DNA of 7,615 nt from Bordetella parapertussis (GCA_945900685.1 CAMDJS010000098.1:1-7615), one strand, 5' to 3'; numbered from the stretch's first letter, positions 1 to 7,269 are shown. The notes: generated by a model from the sequence alone, not told the origin. Made by a program: numbers and translations.

Positions 1-145
1 AACTGTTGCAAGGCTCGCGGGTTTAAGCCGCGAGTGCGAAACGTTCGTCGTTTGCAGTTAGTTTTTTTCTGCGGATTTACGAGGTGACAGAACCTCGACA
101 TGCCCTGCGCCGCGTCCGAACCCATGTCGAAACCAATGCAGCCCC
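1..145 (-). ncRNA. ssrA: tmRNA (transfer-messenger RNA), 5' part, cut by left window edge
   Basis: tmRNA rescues ribosomes stalled on broken mRNAs: it enters as a tRNA mimic with SmpB, then serves as template for a degradation tag. Read on the minus strand, the RNA begins GGGGCUGCAUUGGUUUCGAC, the typical 5' acceptor/D-arm of tmRNA. It continues through the first pseudoknot region, where GAGGU and ACCUC pair (plus positions 81-96), and an A-rich stretch ending ACUAACU. The resume codon and tag frame follow. The tag ends within a hairpin whose arms CUCGCGG and CCGCGAG flank the stop codon (positions 14-34), which is usual tmRNA architecture. The later pseudoknots and the 3' tRNA-like half lie outside the window. 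The 5' end at 145 is inferred from the conserved GGGGCU start and lies 13 bp after the gph stop. It appears to be the one-piece, non-permuted type, although the 3' half is not visible. Confidence 0.96.
23..55 (-). other. ssrA: tmRNA-encoded proteolysis tag reading frame, ANDERFALAA-stop
   Basis: Within the tmRNA the resume codon GCA (55-53) opens a ten-codon frame: GCA AAC GAC GAA CGT TTC, then GCA CTC GCG GCT and TAA. It encodes ANDERFALAA. The AND start and the ALAA end are the conserved SspB/ClpX and protease recognition ends of bacterial tags. From memory, this ERF variant is typical of Bordetella/Comamonadaceae-type betaproteobacteria, which supports the taxonomic placement. It is not an independent gene: it is translated only after a stalled ribosome switches template. 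Confidence 0.95.
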
Positions 146-155
146 AAGAACCGTC

Positions 156-185
156 ATTCTACGCCTTGGGCAATAAGTCTGCCAG
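156..185 (-). promoter_or_regulatory. Putative ssrA promoter overlapping the gph stop codon
   Basis: On the minus strand TAGAAT (161-156) is a good -10 hexamer. A weak -35, CTGGCA (185-180), stands 18 bp upstream. Transcription would begin near 149, leaving a leader of a few nucleotides that RNase P could trim to the mature end at 145. The first three bases of TAGAAT are the TAG stop codon of gph. ssrA could also be reached by read-through from ubiG-gph, since no terminator fits in the 13-bp gap. The assignment is by inspection only. Confidence 0.45.
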
Positions 186-830
186 CTCTTTAGGATGGTG
201 AATCACAAAGTCCGCGCCCCAGTGCAACACTTCGTTCTCCATGCCCAGATACCCGTAGTTAGCAGCCACTGTCACCATACCGGCGGCCTTACCGGCCACG
301 ATGTCTCTCTCATCGTCGCCCACATACCAGCAATCTTGTGGCGGCAAGCCCAGCAAACGTGCAGCTTCAAACAGTGGCGCTGGATGCGGTTTGGCATGTG
401 GCGTGGTGTCACCGCTGACCACCGCACCAGCTGTTTTGAACAAGTCCATTTGCTGGCTGAGCGGAATGGTGAAACGCTGGTGTTTATTGGTCACTATGCC
501 CCACAGCAAACCCTGTTGCTGCAATCTTGTCAGCATGTCGTCAACGCCATCGAACACCATGGTCTTGACGGTCATGGCTCGCTGATAGTTATCTAAAAAT
601 TCGTTTTTAAATGCTTCGTAATCAGCATGCGCTTCAGTGATGCCAAACGCCACCTGCAACATCCCGCGCGCACCAGAACCGGCCATCGGGCGGTACAAGG
701 CATAGTCCAGCGAGGTCATGCCACGATCAATGCGCATTTTGTCGGCTGCTGCACCCAAGTCTGGTGCGCTGTCAATCAGCGTGCCATCCAAGTCGAACAG
801 CACGGCCTTGGGTTTTGAAAATGCTGTCAT
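159..830 (-). CDS. gph: HAD-family sugar-phosphate phosphatase (phosphoglycolate phosphatase Gph, or MurNAc-6-phosphate phosphatase MupP)
   Basis: A 223-residue cytosolic HAD hydrolase, normal length for the Gph family. Motif I is LFDLDGTL with nucleophile Asp13 and acid/base Asp15. Motif II is VTNK with Thr114. Motif III is Lys147 in AKPHP. Motif IV is GDDERD with Asp172 and Asp176 for magnesium. The helical cap occupies about residues 20-85. Gph removes the phosphate of 2-phosphoglycolate. However, a close relative next to ubiG in Pseudomonas is MupP, which dephosphorylates N-acetylmuramic acid 6-phosphate in cell-wall recycling. The LLWGIVTNK segment and the WGAD-HP-EL ending here recall that protein, so substrate is undecided. 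The ATG at 830 is preceded by AAGG, which overlaps the ubiG stop codon; the two genes are 12 bp apart and surely co-transcribed. The product is certain as a HAD phosphatase, uncertain as to substrate. Confidence 0.93.
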   Translation of the reverse strand: MTAFSKPKAVLFDLDGTLIDSAPDLGAAADKMRIDRGMTSLDYALYRPMAGSGARGMLQVAFGITEAHADYEAFKNEFLDNYQRAMTVKTMVFDGVDDMLTRLQQQGLLWGIVTNKHQRFTIPLSQQMDLFKTAGAVVSGDTTPHAKPHPAPLFEAARLLGLPPQDCWYVGDDERDIVAGKAAGMVTVAANYGYLGMENEVLHWGADFVIHHPKELADLLPKA

Positions 831-842
831 AGCTTGTCCGCC

Positions 843-1550
843 TTACAGGGGTCGTTGGGTGGCAATCATGTAATTGACGCTGGTATTTGCGTCCAACCAA
901 TAGCGGCGTGTGATCGGGTTGTACTGCAAACCCTTGGTAGCTTGCAAAGTCAATCCGCCAAAACGGCAATAGGCTGCAAGCTCAGAAGGACGGATGAACT
1001 TGGCATATTCATGTGTTCCCTTGGGCAGCAGGTTCAACACATATTCCGCGCCAACAATGGCGAACAAAAAAGATTTCGGGTTGCGGTTCAAGGTGGAGAA
1101 AAACACCCACCCGCCTGGTTTGACCAAGGTGGCGCAGGCTTTGACGATAGATGCTGGGTCGGGCACGTGCTCAAGCATTTCCATGCAGGTCACCACATCA
1201 AATTGCGCGGGTGCTTCTGCGGCCAAGTCCTCGGCGCTGACTTCACGGTAAGTCACGTTCGGCGTTTGGGTTTCCAGTGCGTGCAGTTGCGCGACTTTCA
1301 AAGATTTGGTGGCCAGGTCAATGCCGGTGACAGTGGCTCCCGACCGCGCCATGGCATCACTCAAAATACCGCCGCCACAGCCGACATCCAACACCGCTTT
1401 ACCCTTGAGGGATGCCAAGTTGTTGATCCACTCCAAGCGCAAAGGATTGATTTGATGCAAGGGTCTGAATTCACTGTTGACGTCCCACCAGCGGTGAGCA
1501 AGTTCAGAGAATTTAGCCAATTCAGCGTTATCTACGTTCATGGTTTTCAT
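843..1550 (-). CDS. ubiG: Ubiquinone biosynthesis O-methyltransferase UbiG
   Basis: A SAM-dependent class I methyltransferase that performs both O-methylations of the ubiquinone ring (on 2-polyprenyl-6-hydroxyphenol and on demethylubiquinol). The family-specific N-terminus with [16 protein letters not shown] and NPLRLEWI is present. The SAM-binding motif LDVGCGGG is at about residues 54-61, and the acidic residue of GID follows after strand 2. The EMLEHVPDP active-site segment is near residue 124, and the conserved GTHEY-KFI-PSE segment lies in the C-terminal half. I chose the ATG at 1550 (235 aa), which aligns with the usual start. A TTG one codon upstream and an ATG at 1541 are alternatives, and none has a strong ribosome-binding site. 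The gene begins 70 bp beyond the ompA terminator, so its promoter should lie in 1551-1620; I see only a weak candidate there. It heads the ubiG-gph operon. Confidence 0.96.
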   Translation of the reverse strand: MKTMNVDNAELAKFSELAHRWWDVNSEFRPLHQINPLRLEWINNLASLKGKAVLDVGCGGGILSDAMARSGATVTGIDLATKSLKVAQLHALETQTPNVTYREVSAEDLAAEAPAQFDVVTCMEMLEHVPDPASIVKACATLVKPGGWVFFSTLNRNPKSFLFAIVGAEYVLNLLPKGTHEYAKFIRPSELAAYCRFGGLTLQATKGLQYNPITRRYWLDANTSVNYMIATQRPL

Positions 1551-1620
1551 CAACTGATTGTCGGGGAATTTTGATGTGGGGGCTGGTTAGACTTGGGATG
1601 AACCACACCACACAAAGGTC

Positions 1621-1647
1621 AAAAAAAACCCCGCACCAGGCGGGGTT
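1621..1647 (-). terminator. Intrinsic terminator of the OmpA-family gene
   Basis: On the minus strand an 8-bp stem, AACCCCGC pairing with GCGGGGTT, closes a 5-nt loop (1635-1639). The RNA then runs into a U tract given by the eight As at 1621-1628. It starts 19 bp past the OmpA stop codon, in the right orientation. There is no matching T tract on the plus strand, so it acts in one direction. Confidence 0.92.
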
Positions 1648-1666
1648 CGGTTAAAGCTGATCTGAA

Positions 1667-2356
1667 TCAGTTCTTGCGGGCACCCACCACTTCGATTTCG
1701 ACGCGACGGTTTTTAGCGCGGCCTTCTTTGGTGCCATTGTCAGCAACAGGTTGCTTCTCGCCTTTACCCTCAGTGTAGATGCGGGTTTTGTCCACACCTT
1801 TGCTGATCAAGTAAGCCTTGACAGCGTTGGAGCGCCGCATAGAGAGTTTTTGGTTGTAAACATCAGATCCCACAGCGTCGGTGTGACCGACAGCGATGAT
1901 GACTTCCAAGTTGATGGCTTTGATTTTGTCAACCAAATCGTCTAATTTGGCTTTAGCTTCTGGCTTGATGACTGATTTATTGAAGTCAAAGAAAGTATCA
2001 GCAGCGTAAGTGACTTTGGAGGACACAGACACTGGAGCGGGAGCGGGAGCGGGAGCGGGAGCGGGAGCGGGAGCGGGCGCTGGAGCCTGAGTTGCAGCTG
2101 GAGCTGACTCCACTTGAGGCGCAGGTGGTGCAACGGGTGCAGGAGCGGGAGCCATTTTGGGTTCTTCAACGATAGCGCCATCACAACCAGGGGCGGCTGT
2201 GGCGGGCGTCCATGAAGCGTTGCGCCAGCATTCGCCAGAGGCGTTCTTCCAAACTTCTCCTGAAGCTGACAACCAGTTGTTGACGACCCCGGCATTTGAA
2301 AGATTGGCGAATGCCAAAGTAAACAGAGCGATTGCAAGAATTTGGGTTCTTTTCAT
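1667..2356 (-). CDS. OmpA-family outer-membrane/peptidoglycan-binding protein with Ala-Pro linker
   Basis: A 229-residue exported protein. Residues 1-22 form a signal peptide (basic MKR, hydrophobic core, SNA cleavage site before Gly23). Residues 24-60 are a short Trp-rich segment with SGEVWKN and CWRNASWTPATAAPGCDG; Cys43 and Cys58 could form a disulfide. Residues 65-110 are a Pro/Ala-rich linker with nine consecutive Ala-Pro pairs. Residues 115-225 are an OmpA C-terminal domain with GHTD, YNQKLSMRR and NRRVE. Asp160 and Arg175 keep the 15-residue spacing of the two diaminopimelate-binding residues of E. coli OmpA. There is no N-terminal eight-strand barrel, so this is not a true OmpA porin but the short betaproteobacterial type, likely linking envelope and cell wall. 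The ATG at 2356 has AAGGA five nucleotides upstream. An upstream TTG in frame would fall inside the -35 box and is rejected. Confidence 0.93.
   Translation of the reverse strand: MKRTQILAIALFTLAFANLSNAGVVNNWLSASGEVWKNASGECWRNASWTPATAAPGCDGAIVEEPKMAPAPAPVAPPAPQVESAPAATQAPAPAPAPAPAPAPAPAPVSVSSKVTYAADTFFDFNKSVIKPEAKAKLDDLVDKIKAINLEVIIAVGHTDAVGSDVYNQKLSMRRSNAVKAYLISKGVDKTRIYTEGKGEKQPVADNGTKEGRAKNRRVEIEVVGARKN
2035..2076. repeat. Hexanucleotide tandem repeat, seven perfect GAGCGG units, coding Ala-Pro
   Basis: Seven uninterrupted copies of GAGCGG (plus strand) lie inside the OmpA-family gene, with degenerate units continuing to about 2086. On the coding strand each unit gives one Ala-Pro pair, so gain or loss of units changes linker length by two residues without shifting the frame. 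The near-identical codons suggest recent expansion by replication slippage and not old protein-level selection alone. Confidence 0.95.
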
Positions 2357-2379
2357 GACTTTCCTTTGATGCTGAGCAC

Positions 2380-2407
2380 GTTTTATTTCGATCTTTGTTA
2401 GTGTCAA
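2380..2407 (-). promoter_or_regulatory. Putative sigma-70 promoter of the OmpA-family gene
   Basis: On the minus strand a perfect TTGACA (2407-2402) is followed after 16 bp by TAAAAC (2385-2380), a 4/6 match to the -10 consensus. Transcription would start near 2373, giving a very short leader that still holds the AAGGA ribosome-binding site at 2366-2362. This fits a highly expressed envelope protein. The -35 is convincing and the -10 is moderate. Confidence 0.65.
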
Positions 2408-2409
2408 AG

Positions 2410-2426
2410 CTAGGTTAAACCCCTAG
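2410..2426. repeat. Inverted repeat CTAGG-N7-CCTAG beside the ompA -35 box
   Basis: CTAGG (2410-2414) and CCTAG (2422-2426) flank TTAAACC, and a nested GGTT-A-AACC palindrome covers 2413-2421. The dyad sits two bases upstream of the ompA-type -35 and about 90 bp before the gyrA start, in the divergent intergenic region 2357-2517. It could be an operator or bend site. The arms are only 5 bp, so chance is possible. Confidence 0.35.
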
Positions 2427-2478
2427 TTGAAAAGGATTATGGCACATGAATGATGAAAATCCCACGTAAGCCTTAGCC

Positions 2479-2484
2479 TAAAAT
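2479..2484 (+). promoter_or_regulatory. Tentative gyrA -10 box (TAAAAT)
   Basis: TAAAAT matches five of six -10 consensus bases and would place a start near 2491, giving a leader of about 27 nt. There is no recognisable -35 at the proper distance: the TTGAAA at 2427-2432 is too far away. The gyrA start also lacks a clear Shine-Dalgarno sequence. gyrA promoters in other bacteria respond to DNA supercoiling, but nothing here proves that. Confidence 0.3.
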
Positions 2485-2517
2485 GACCTATTTATTTGCC
2501 CTTAATAGACTGCCTAC

Positions 2518-5196
2518 ATGACCCAGTTCGCCAAAGAAACACTGCCCATCAGCCTAGAAGAGGAGATGCGCCGCAGTTACCTAGATTACGCCATGAGCGT
2601 GATTGTGGGACGGGCGCTTCCTGACGCACGGGATGGCCTAAAGCCTGTGCACCGCCGGGTCTTGTTCGCCATGCACGAGTTGAACAACGACTGGAACCGG
2701 CCTTATAAAAAATCGGCGCGTATCGTGGGCGACGTCATTGGTAAATACCACCCGCACGGCGACAGCGCGGTTTACGACACCATTGTTCGCATGGCGCAGG
2801 ACTTTTCGCTTCGCCACATGCTGGTTGACGGCCAGGGTAACTTCGGTTCGGTTGACGGAGATAACGCTGCAGCCATGCGATACACCGAAATCCGTTTGGC
2901 CAAGATCGCCCACGAAATGTTGGACGATTTGGACAAGGAAACCGTAGATTTCGGCCCCAACTACGATGGCAGCGAAAAAGAACCGCTGGTGTTGCCCGCC
3001 AAATTTCCCAATCTGTTGGTCAATGGTTCGTCAGGTATCGCGGTGGGCATGGCCACCAATATTCCGCCACACAACTTGAATGAAGTGGTGGACGCTTGCC
3101 TGCACATGCTGCGCCACCCGGATGCTTCCATCGACGACTTGATGGAGATCGTCCCAGCGCCCGACTTCCCGACAGCCGGCATTATTTACGGCATCAGCGG
3201 TGTCAAAGAAGGCTACCGCACCGGTCGCGGTCGCGTGGTCATGCGCGCCAAATGCCATTTTGAAGACATCGACCGGGGTCAGCGCCAGGCCATCATCGTG
3301 GATGAACTGCCCTACCAGGTGAACAAAAAAACCTTGCAAGAACGCATGGCTGAGTTGGTTCACGAAAAGAAAATCGAGGACATCAGCCACATCCAAGACG
3401 AATCGGACAAGTCCGGCATGCGTCTGGTGATCGAACTTAAACGCGGCGCCGTGCCTGAAGTGGTGTTGAACAACCTCTATAAGCAAACCCAGTTGCAAGA
3501 CACTTTCGGTATGAACATGGTGGCCTTGATCGACGGCCAGCCGCGTTTGTGCAATTTGAAAGACCTGATCAGCGTTTTCCTGCAACACCGCCGCGAAGTG
3601 GTGACACGCCGGACGGTGTTCACTTTGCGCAAAGCGCGCGAACGCGGCCATGTGCTGGAAGGTCTGGCCGTGGCTCTGGCCAATATCGATGAATTCATTG
3701 CCATCATCCGCAATGCGCCCACCCCGCCGGTGGCCAAAGCCGAGTTGATGAACAAGCCTTGGGACAGCCAGCTGGTGCGCACCATGCTGACCCGGGCCAA
3801 AGCCGACGGCAGCGTCATCAACGCCGACGACTACCGTCCCGACGGTTTGGAAAAAGAATACGGCATGGGCGCAGACGGTTTGTACCGTTTGAGCGATACC
3901 CAAGCGCATGAAATTTTGCAAATGCGTTTGCAACGCCTGACTGGTTTAGAGCAAGACAAAATTGTCAACGAGTACAAAGATGTCATGGCTGAGATTGACG
4001 ATTTACTCGACATCTTGGCGCGCTCAGAACGTGTGTCGACCATCATCGTGGAAGAGCTCTCCGCCGTTCGACAAGAATTCGGTCAAAGCAAAATCGGGGC
4101 GCGCCGCAGCCACATTGAGCACAATGCCCAAGACTTGGCCACCGAAGACCTGATCACGCCCACCGACATGGTGGTCACGCTTTCACACAATGGCTACATC
4201 AAAAGCCAGCCGCTGTCTGAATACCGCGCACAAAAACGCGGCGGTCGCGGCAAGCAGGCCACGGCCACGAAAGAAGACGATTGGATCGAGCAGCTGTTCA
4301 TCGCCAACACGCACGATTACATTTTGTGCTTCTCCAACCGTGGCCGTTTGTACTGGCTCAAAGTCTGGGAAGTGCCCGAGGGTTCACGCGGTTCACGCGG
4401 TCGCCCCATCGTCAATATGTTCCCGTTGATTGAAGGCGAAAAAATCAACGTGGTGCTGCCGTTGACAGGGGCAGCCAGCAAATTCCCTGACGATCAATTC
4501 GTCTTCATGTCCACGTCCATGGGCACGGTCAAAAAAACCTCACTGGATGAATTCAACAACCCCCGCAAGGGCGGCATCATTGCCGTCAACCTCGACGACG
4601 GCGACTATCTGATCGGCGCAGCCCTCACCGACGGCAAACACGATGTCATGTTGTTCAACGACGGCGGCAAGGCCGTGCGTTTCGATGAAAACGATGTGCG
4701 CCCACTGGGCCGCAGCGCGCGCGGTGTGCGCGGCATGTCTTTGGACGATGGCCAATCCGTCATCGCTTTGCTGGTGGCAGAGCAGGAAAACGCCGTCACC
4801 GATGAAAGTGTCATTGCCCGCAACAGTGTGTTGACCGCCACCGAAAACGGCTACGGCAAACGCACACCGATTGACGAATACACACGCCACGGACGCGGCA
4901 CCAAAGGCATGATTGCGATCCAACAAACCGAGCGCAACGGCAAAGTTGTCGCCGCCACGTTGGTGCACACCGATGACGACATCATGCTCATCACTGACCG
5001 GGGCGTGTTGGTGCGCACGCGTGTCAGCGAAATCCGCGAAATGGGTCGTGCCACACAAGGCGTCACGCTCATCGGCTTGGATGAAGGTTCCAAACTTAGC
5101 GGCATGCAACGTATTGTGGAAAACGATGCGCAAGGCGGTGCTGACGAAGCGGGTGAAACCGGTGCCGAAGACGTTCCCGCGGACGACACCCCATGA
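2518..5196 (+). CDS. gyrA: DNA gyrase subunit A
   Basis: The 892-residue breakage-reunion subunit of gyrase, which with GyrB introduces negative supercoils. The N-terminal winged-helix domain includes the quinolone-determining region [10 protein letters not shown] with Ser83 and Asp87, both in the wild-type state by E. coli numbering. The catalytic Tyr122 lies in AAMRYTEIR. Tower and coiled-coil segments follow to about residue 530. The C-terminal beta-pinwheel, which wraps DNA, carries the GyrA box QKRGGRG at residues 572-578; this separates it from ParC. The last 25 or so residues are an acidic tail ([15 protein letters not shown]) that in other GyrAs tunes supercoiling. Length is slightly above the E. 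coli protein (875), and no intein is seen. An in-frame TAG at 2506 rules out a longer start. There is no evident Shine-Dalgarno before ATG 2518. Its stop overlaps the pheA start (ATGA). Confidence 0.99.
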   Translation: MTQFAKETLPISLEEEMRRSYLDYAMSVIVGRALPDARDGLKPVHRRVLFAMHELNNDWNRPYKKSARIVGDVIGKYHPHGDSAVYDTIVRMAQDFSLRHMLVDGQGNFGSVDGDNAAAMRYTEIRLAKIAHEMLDDLDKETVDFGPNYDGSEKEPLVLPAKFPNLLVNGSSGIAVGMATNIPPHNLNEVVDACLHMLRHPDASIDDLMEIVPAPDFPTAGIIYGISGVKEGYRTGRGRVVMRAKCHFEDIDRGQRQAIIVDELPYQVNKKTLQERMAELVHEKKIEDISHIQDESDKSGMRLVIELKRGAVPEVVLNNLYKQTQLQDTFGMNMVALIDGQPRLCNLKDLISVFLQHRREVVTRRTVFTLRKARERGHVLEGLAVALANIDEFIAIIRNAPTPPVAKAELMNKPWDSQLVRTMLTRAKADGSVINADDYRPDGLEKEYGMGADGLYRLSDTQAHEILQMRLQRLTGLEQDKIVNEYKDVMAEIDDLLDILARSERVSTIIVEELSAVRQEFGQSKIGARRSHIEHNAQDLATEDLITPTDMVVTLSHNGYIKSQPLSEYRAQKRGGRGKQATATKEDDWIEQLFIANTHDYILCFSNRGRLYWLKVWEVPEGSRGSRGRPIVNMFPLIEGEKINVVLPLTGAASKFPDDQFVFMSTSMGTVKKTSLDEFNNPRKGGIIAVNLDDGDYLIGAALTDGKHDVMLFNDGGKAVRFDENDVRPLGRSARGVRGMSLDDGQSVIALLVAEQENAVTDESVIARNSVLTATENGYGKRTPIDEYTRHGRGTKGMIAIQQTERNGKVVAATLVHTDDDIMLITDRGVLVRTRVSEIREMGRATQGVTLIGLDEGSKLSGMQRIVENDAQGGADEAGETGAEDVPADDTP

Positions 5197-6287
5197 GTGA
5201 CAAAGCGACTGACGGCTTAGCCGGTTTGCGCCAGCACATCGACGCTCTCGACCGCCAGTTGTTGGACATGCTCAATGAGCGCGCGCATTTGGCCGAACAA
5301 GTCGGCGACATCAAACGCGCCGAAGGTTCGCCTTTTTTCCGTCCTGACCGGGTCGCGCAAGTGCTGGAGAAAATCCAGCAACTCAATCCCGGCCCGCTCA
5401 AAAACAACCATGTCGCCGCTATTTGGCGCGAAATCATGTCGGCTTGTTTGGCATTGGAAGCGCCGCAACGCGTGGCCGTGCTCGGGCCTATCGGCACGTT
5501 TTGCGAACAAGCTGCCATCGAGTATTTCGGCAGCGCCGCTGAATTGATTTACTGCAACAACTTTGACGAGGTGTTTCACGCCACCGCGGCGGGCACCGCG
5601 CAATACGGCGTGGTCGGTGTCGAAAACTCCACCGAAGGCGCTGTCGCGCGTTCACTCGATTTGTTTTTGCGCACGCCGGTGCATGTGGTGGGTGAAGTCA
5701 GTCTGCTGGTCAGGCACAACCTCTTGCGTCAGTCCCCAACGCTTGATGGCGTTGAGGTGGTGTTGGCGCATCCGCAAGCGCTGGGCCAATGCCAGAACTG
5801 GTTGACGCAACATTTGCCGAACGCCGAACGCCGTGCGGTATCCAGCAATGCGGAAGGCGCACGACTCGCCGCCACCAACCCGGCTTGGGCCGGCCTGGCC
5901 AGCGAACGAGCAGCATCCCAATTCGGCTTGCATGTGGTGGCGCACGCCATTCAAGACGAGGCCTACAACCGCACCCGGTTCGCCATCGTGTGCCTGCCGC
6001 AAACCCTGGCCACGCCGCCAGCTTCAGGTCGCGATTGCACGTCCTTGGTCGTCTCGGTGGCTAACAAACCTGGAGCGGTGCATGACTTGCTGGTGCCCTT
6101 GAAGCAAAACGGCGTGTCCATGACCCGTTTCGAATCGCGCCCCGCCAAGTCGGGCCAATGGGAATATTTTTTCTACATCGATCTTGACGGCCACATCAGC
6201 CAGCCGCATGTTGCCAAAGCGCTTAGCGAGTTACAAGGCATGTGCGCGTTTTACAAAGTGATTGGCTCCTACCCGGTCGGCGCTTAA
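5193..6287 (+). CDS. pheA: Bifunctional chorismate mutase/prephenate dehydratase (P-protein)
   Basis: A 364-residue cytosolic enzyme turning chorismate into prephenate and then phenylpyruvate, the committed steps to phenylalanine. Residues 1-88 are an AroQ chorismate mutase ([17 protein letters not shown] with Arg30, DIKR with Lys41, [11 protein letters not shown]). Residues 92-270 are the dehydratase: [11 protein letters not shown] at 98-108, [10 protein letters not shown] at about 142-151, and the catalytic NRTRF at 249-253. Residues 284-361 are an ACT domain with GAV (294-296) and ESRP (314-317), the phenylalanine-binding motif, implying feedback inhibition. [11 protein letters not shown] departs from the usual GPEGTFSE form at Ile100 and Cys104. 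The start codon lies inside the gyrA stop (ATGA), with no good Shine-Dalgarno, which suggests translational coupling to gyrA. tyrA, the competing branch from prephenate, follows 50 bp downstream. Confidence 0.98.
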   Translation: MSDKATDGLAGLRQHIDALDRQLLDMLNERAHLAEQVGDIKRAEGSPFFRPDRVAQVLEKIQQLNPGPLKNNHVAAIWREIMSACLALEAPQRVAVLGPIGTFCEQAAIEYFGSAAELIYCNNFDEVFHATAAGTAQYGVVGVENSTEGAVARSLDLFLRTPVHVVGEVSLLVRHNLLRQSPTLDGVEVVLAHPQALGQCQNWLTQHLPNAERRAVSSNAEGARLAATNPAWAGLASERAASQFGLHVVAHAIQDEAYNRTRFAIVCLPQTLATPPASGRDCTSLVVSVANKPGAVHDLLVPLKQNGVSMTRFESRPAKSGQWEYFFYIDLDGHISQPHVAKALSELQGMCAFYKVIGSYPVGA

Positions 6288-6334
6288 GGCCAGTTTGGTC
6301 CTGATTTTGATTGAATAGAAATTAAGCCCTGGCC
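6288..6334 (+). promoter_or_regulatory. Inverted repeat spanning the pheA-tyrA gap, possible leader hairpin
   Basis: GGCCAG (6288-6293), just after the pheA stop, is complementary to CTGGCC (6329-6334), which ends three bases before the tyrA ATG. Pairing would form a 6-bp GC-rich stem closing a 35-nt AT-rich loop and would bury the ribosome-binding region. No Shine-Dalgarno is visible there. This is a possible translational control or mRNA stability element, weakly supported because the stem is short. Confidence 0.25.
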
Positions 6335-6337
6335 GCT

Positions 6338-7237
6338 ATGTCTACACCCCTGAAATTCAAACAACTCGGTCTGATCGGCTGCGGCCTGATGGGTGCATCG
6401 TTTGCATTGGCTCTACAAAAGCATGGCTTGGTCAACAAAGTCATCGGTTTCAGCCCAAGTCAGCGCACCCGCGAGCGGGCTTTGCAAATCGGTGTGATTC
6501 AGCATGCAGCCGGTTCCGCCGCACAGGCTGTGCAGGGATGTGACATCGTGTTGTTGGCGGTGCCGGTCAGTCGCACCGCTGAGTGTTTTCAAGCGATTGC
6601 TTCCTCACTCTCCCCGGATTGTTTATTGATGGACGTGGGCTCCACCAAAACCGATGTGGTGGCTGCCGCCATCGCGCATTTGGGCGAACGTCTGCCCTGC
6701 TTTGTGCCGGCCCATCCGATCGCCGGTAAAGCACAGGCCGGTGTGGATCATGCTGAAGCCGAGCTCTACCAAGACAGGCGCGCCATACTTACGCCTTTGG
6801 CGCAAACTGGCGCAGTTCAGCTAGAAAACGCCAAACAAGTGTGGGCCGCCATTGGCAGCCATGTCAGCCTGATGAACCCGCAAGACCACGATGCCACGTT
6901 TGCCGCCGTCAGCCATGTGCCGCATTTGCTGGCGTTTGCGGCGGTCAACGCCTTATCCGCTCAGCCTGAAGGCGCGGGTTTTTTGGCCATGGCAGGCCCG
7001 GGGTTCCGGGATTTTTCCCGAATTGCCGCCAGCGACCCGGATGTCTGGCGCGACATACTCAGCGCCAACCAAGCCGAAGTGCTCAAGCAAACAAGTCTGT
7101 TTCGCGCGGCGCTGGATGAGTTTGAAAAAGCTATTCAAAACAACGACTTGATCTACCTGCAAAAGTTGATAGAAGAGGCCAGCCGTGTGCGTTCAAGCTG
7201 GATCTTGAAGTCCGGCGACGCCAGTGATGAGAATTAA
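6338..7237 (+). CDS. tyrA: Prephenate dehydrogenase (monofunctional TyrA)
   Basis: A 299-residue NAD(P)-dependent enzyme that oxidatively decarboxylates prephenate to 4-hydroxyphenylpyruvate on the way to tyrosine. It may also accept arogenate, which cannot be told from the sequence. Residues 8-100 form a Rossmann fold with GCGLMG (Gly14, Gly16, Gly19). DVGSTKTDV begins at Asp99. The catalytic HPIAG is at 126-130, followed by the conserved acidic/Tyr segment AELYQDRRAILTP. Residues 184-196 give HDATFAAVSHVPH, the helical dimerisation and substrate domain. There is no fused chorismate mutase and no C-terminal ACT domain, matching the short class of the family. ATG 6338 lies 50 bp after pheA and is preceded by no clear Shine-Dalgarno, but the N-terminus aligns with the Rossmann strand as expected. 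I see no terminator after its stop. Confidence 0.97.
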   Translation: MSTPLKFKQLGLIGCGLMGASFALALQKHGLVNKVIGFSPSQRTRERALQIGVIQHAAGSAAQAVQGCDIVLLAVPVSRTAECFQAIASSLSPDCLLMDVGSTKTDVVAAAIAHLGERLPCFVPAHPIAGKAQAGVDHAEAELYQDRRAILTPLAQTGAVQLENAKQVWAAIGSHVSLMNPQDHDATFAAVSHVPHLLAFAAVNALSAQPEGAGFLAMAGPGFRDFSRIAASDPDVWRDILSANQAEVLKQTSLFRAALDEFEKAIQNNDLIYLQKLIEEASRVRSSWILKSGDASDEN

Positions 7238-7269
7238 CTGCCTTAGCCATACAAGCGATTCAACCCAAA

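Noticed and set aside
14..34. GC-rich hairpin as an intrinsic terminator for gph
   Set aside because: It is the conserved helix around the tmRNA tag stop codon and has no U tract after it.
834..1574. A 246-codon open frame on the plus strand covering all of ubiG
   Set aside because: It mirrors the real UbiG gene, has no family resemblance and is explained by codon bias of the opposite strand.
1942..2337. A minus-strand frame rich in Leu-Pro repeats
   Set aside because: It is the OmpA-family gene read in another frame; the repeat pattern comes from the GAGCGG tract.
2357..2407. N-terminal extension of the OmpA-family protein to a TTG at 2407
   Set aside because: It would put 17 polar residues before a clear signal peptide, begins inside the -35 box, and ignores the strong AAGGA before ATG 2356.
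2758..2780. Quinolone-resistance mutations in GyrA
   Set aside because: Residues 83 and 87 are Ser and Asp, the wild-type state by E. coli numbering.
3031..3933. A 300-codon open frame on the minus strand inside gyrA
   Set aside because: It is antisense to unambiguous GyrA sequence, has a His/Gln/Val-rich composition typical of mirror frames, no recognisable motif and no ribosome-binding site.
4540..5133. A 197-codon minus-strand frame in the 3' part of gyrA
   Set aside because: Antisense shadow of the GyrA beta-pinwheel; no motif or start signal.
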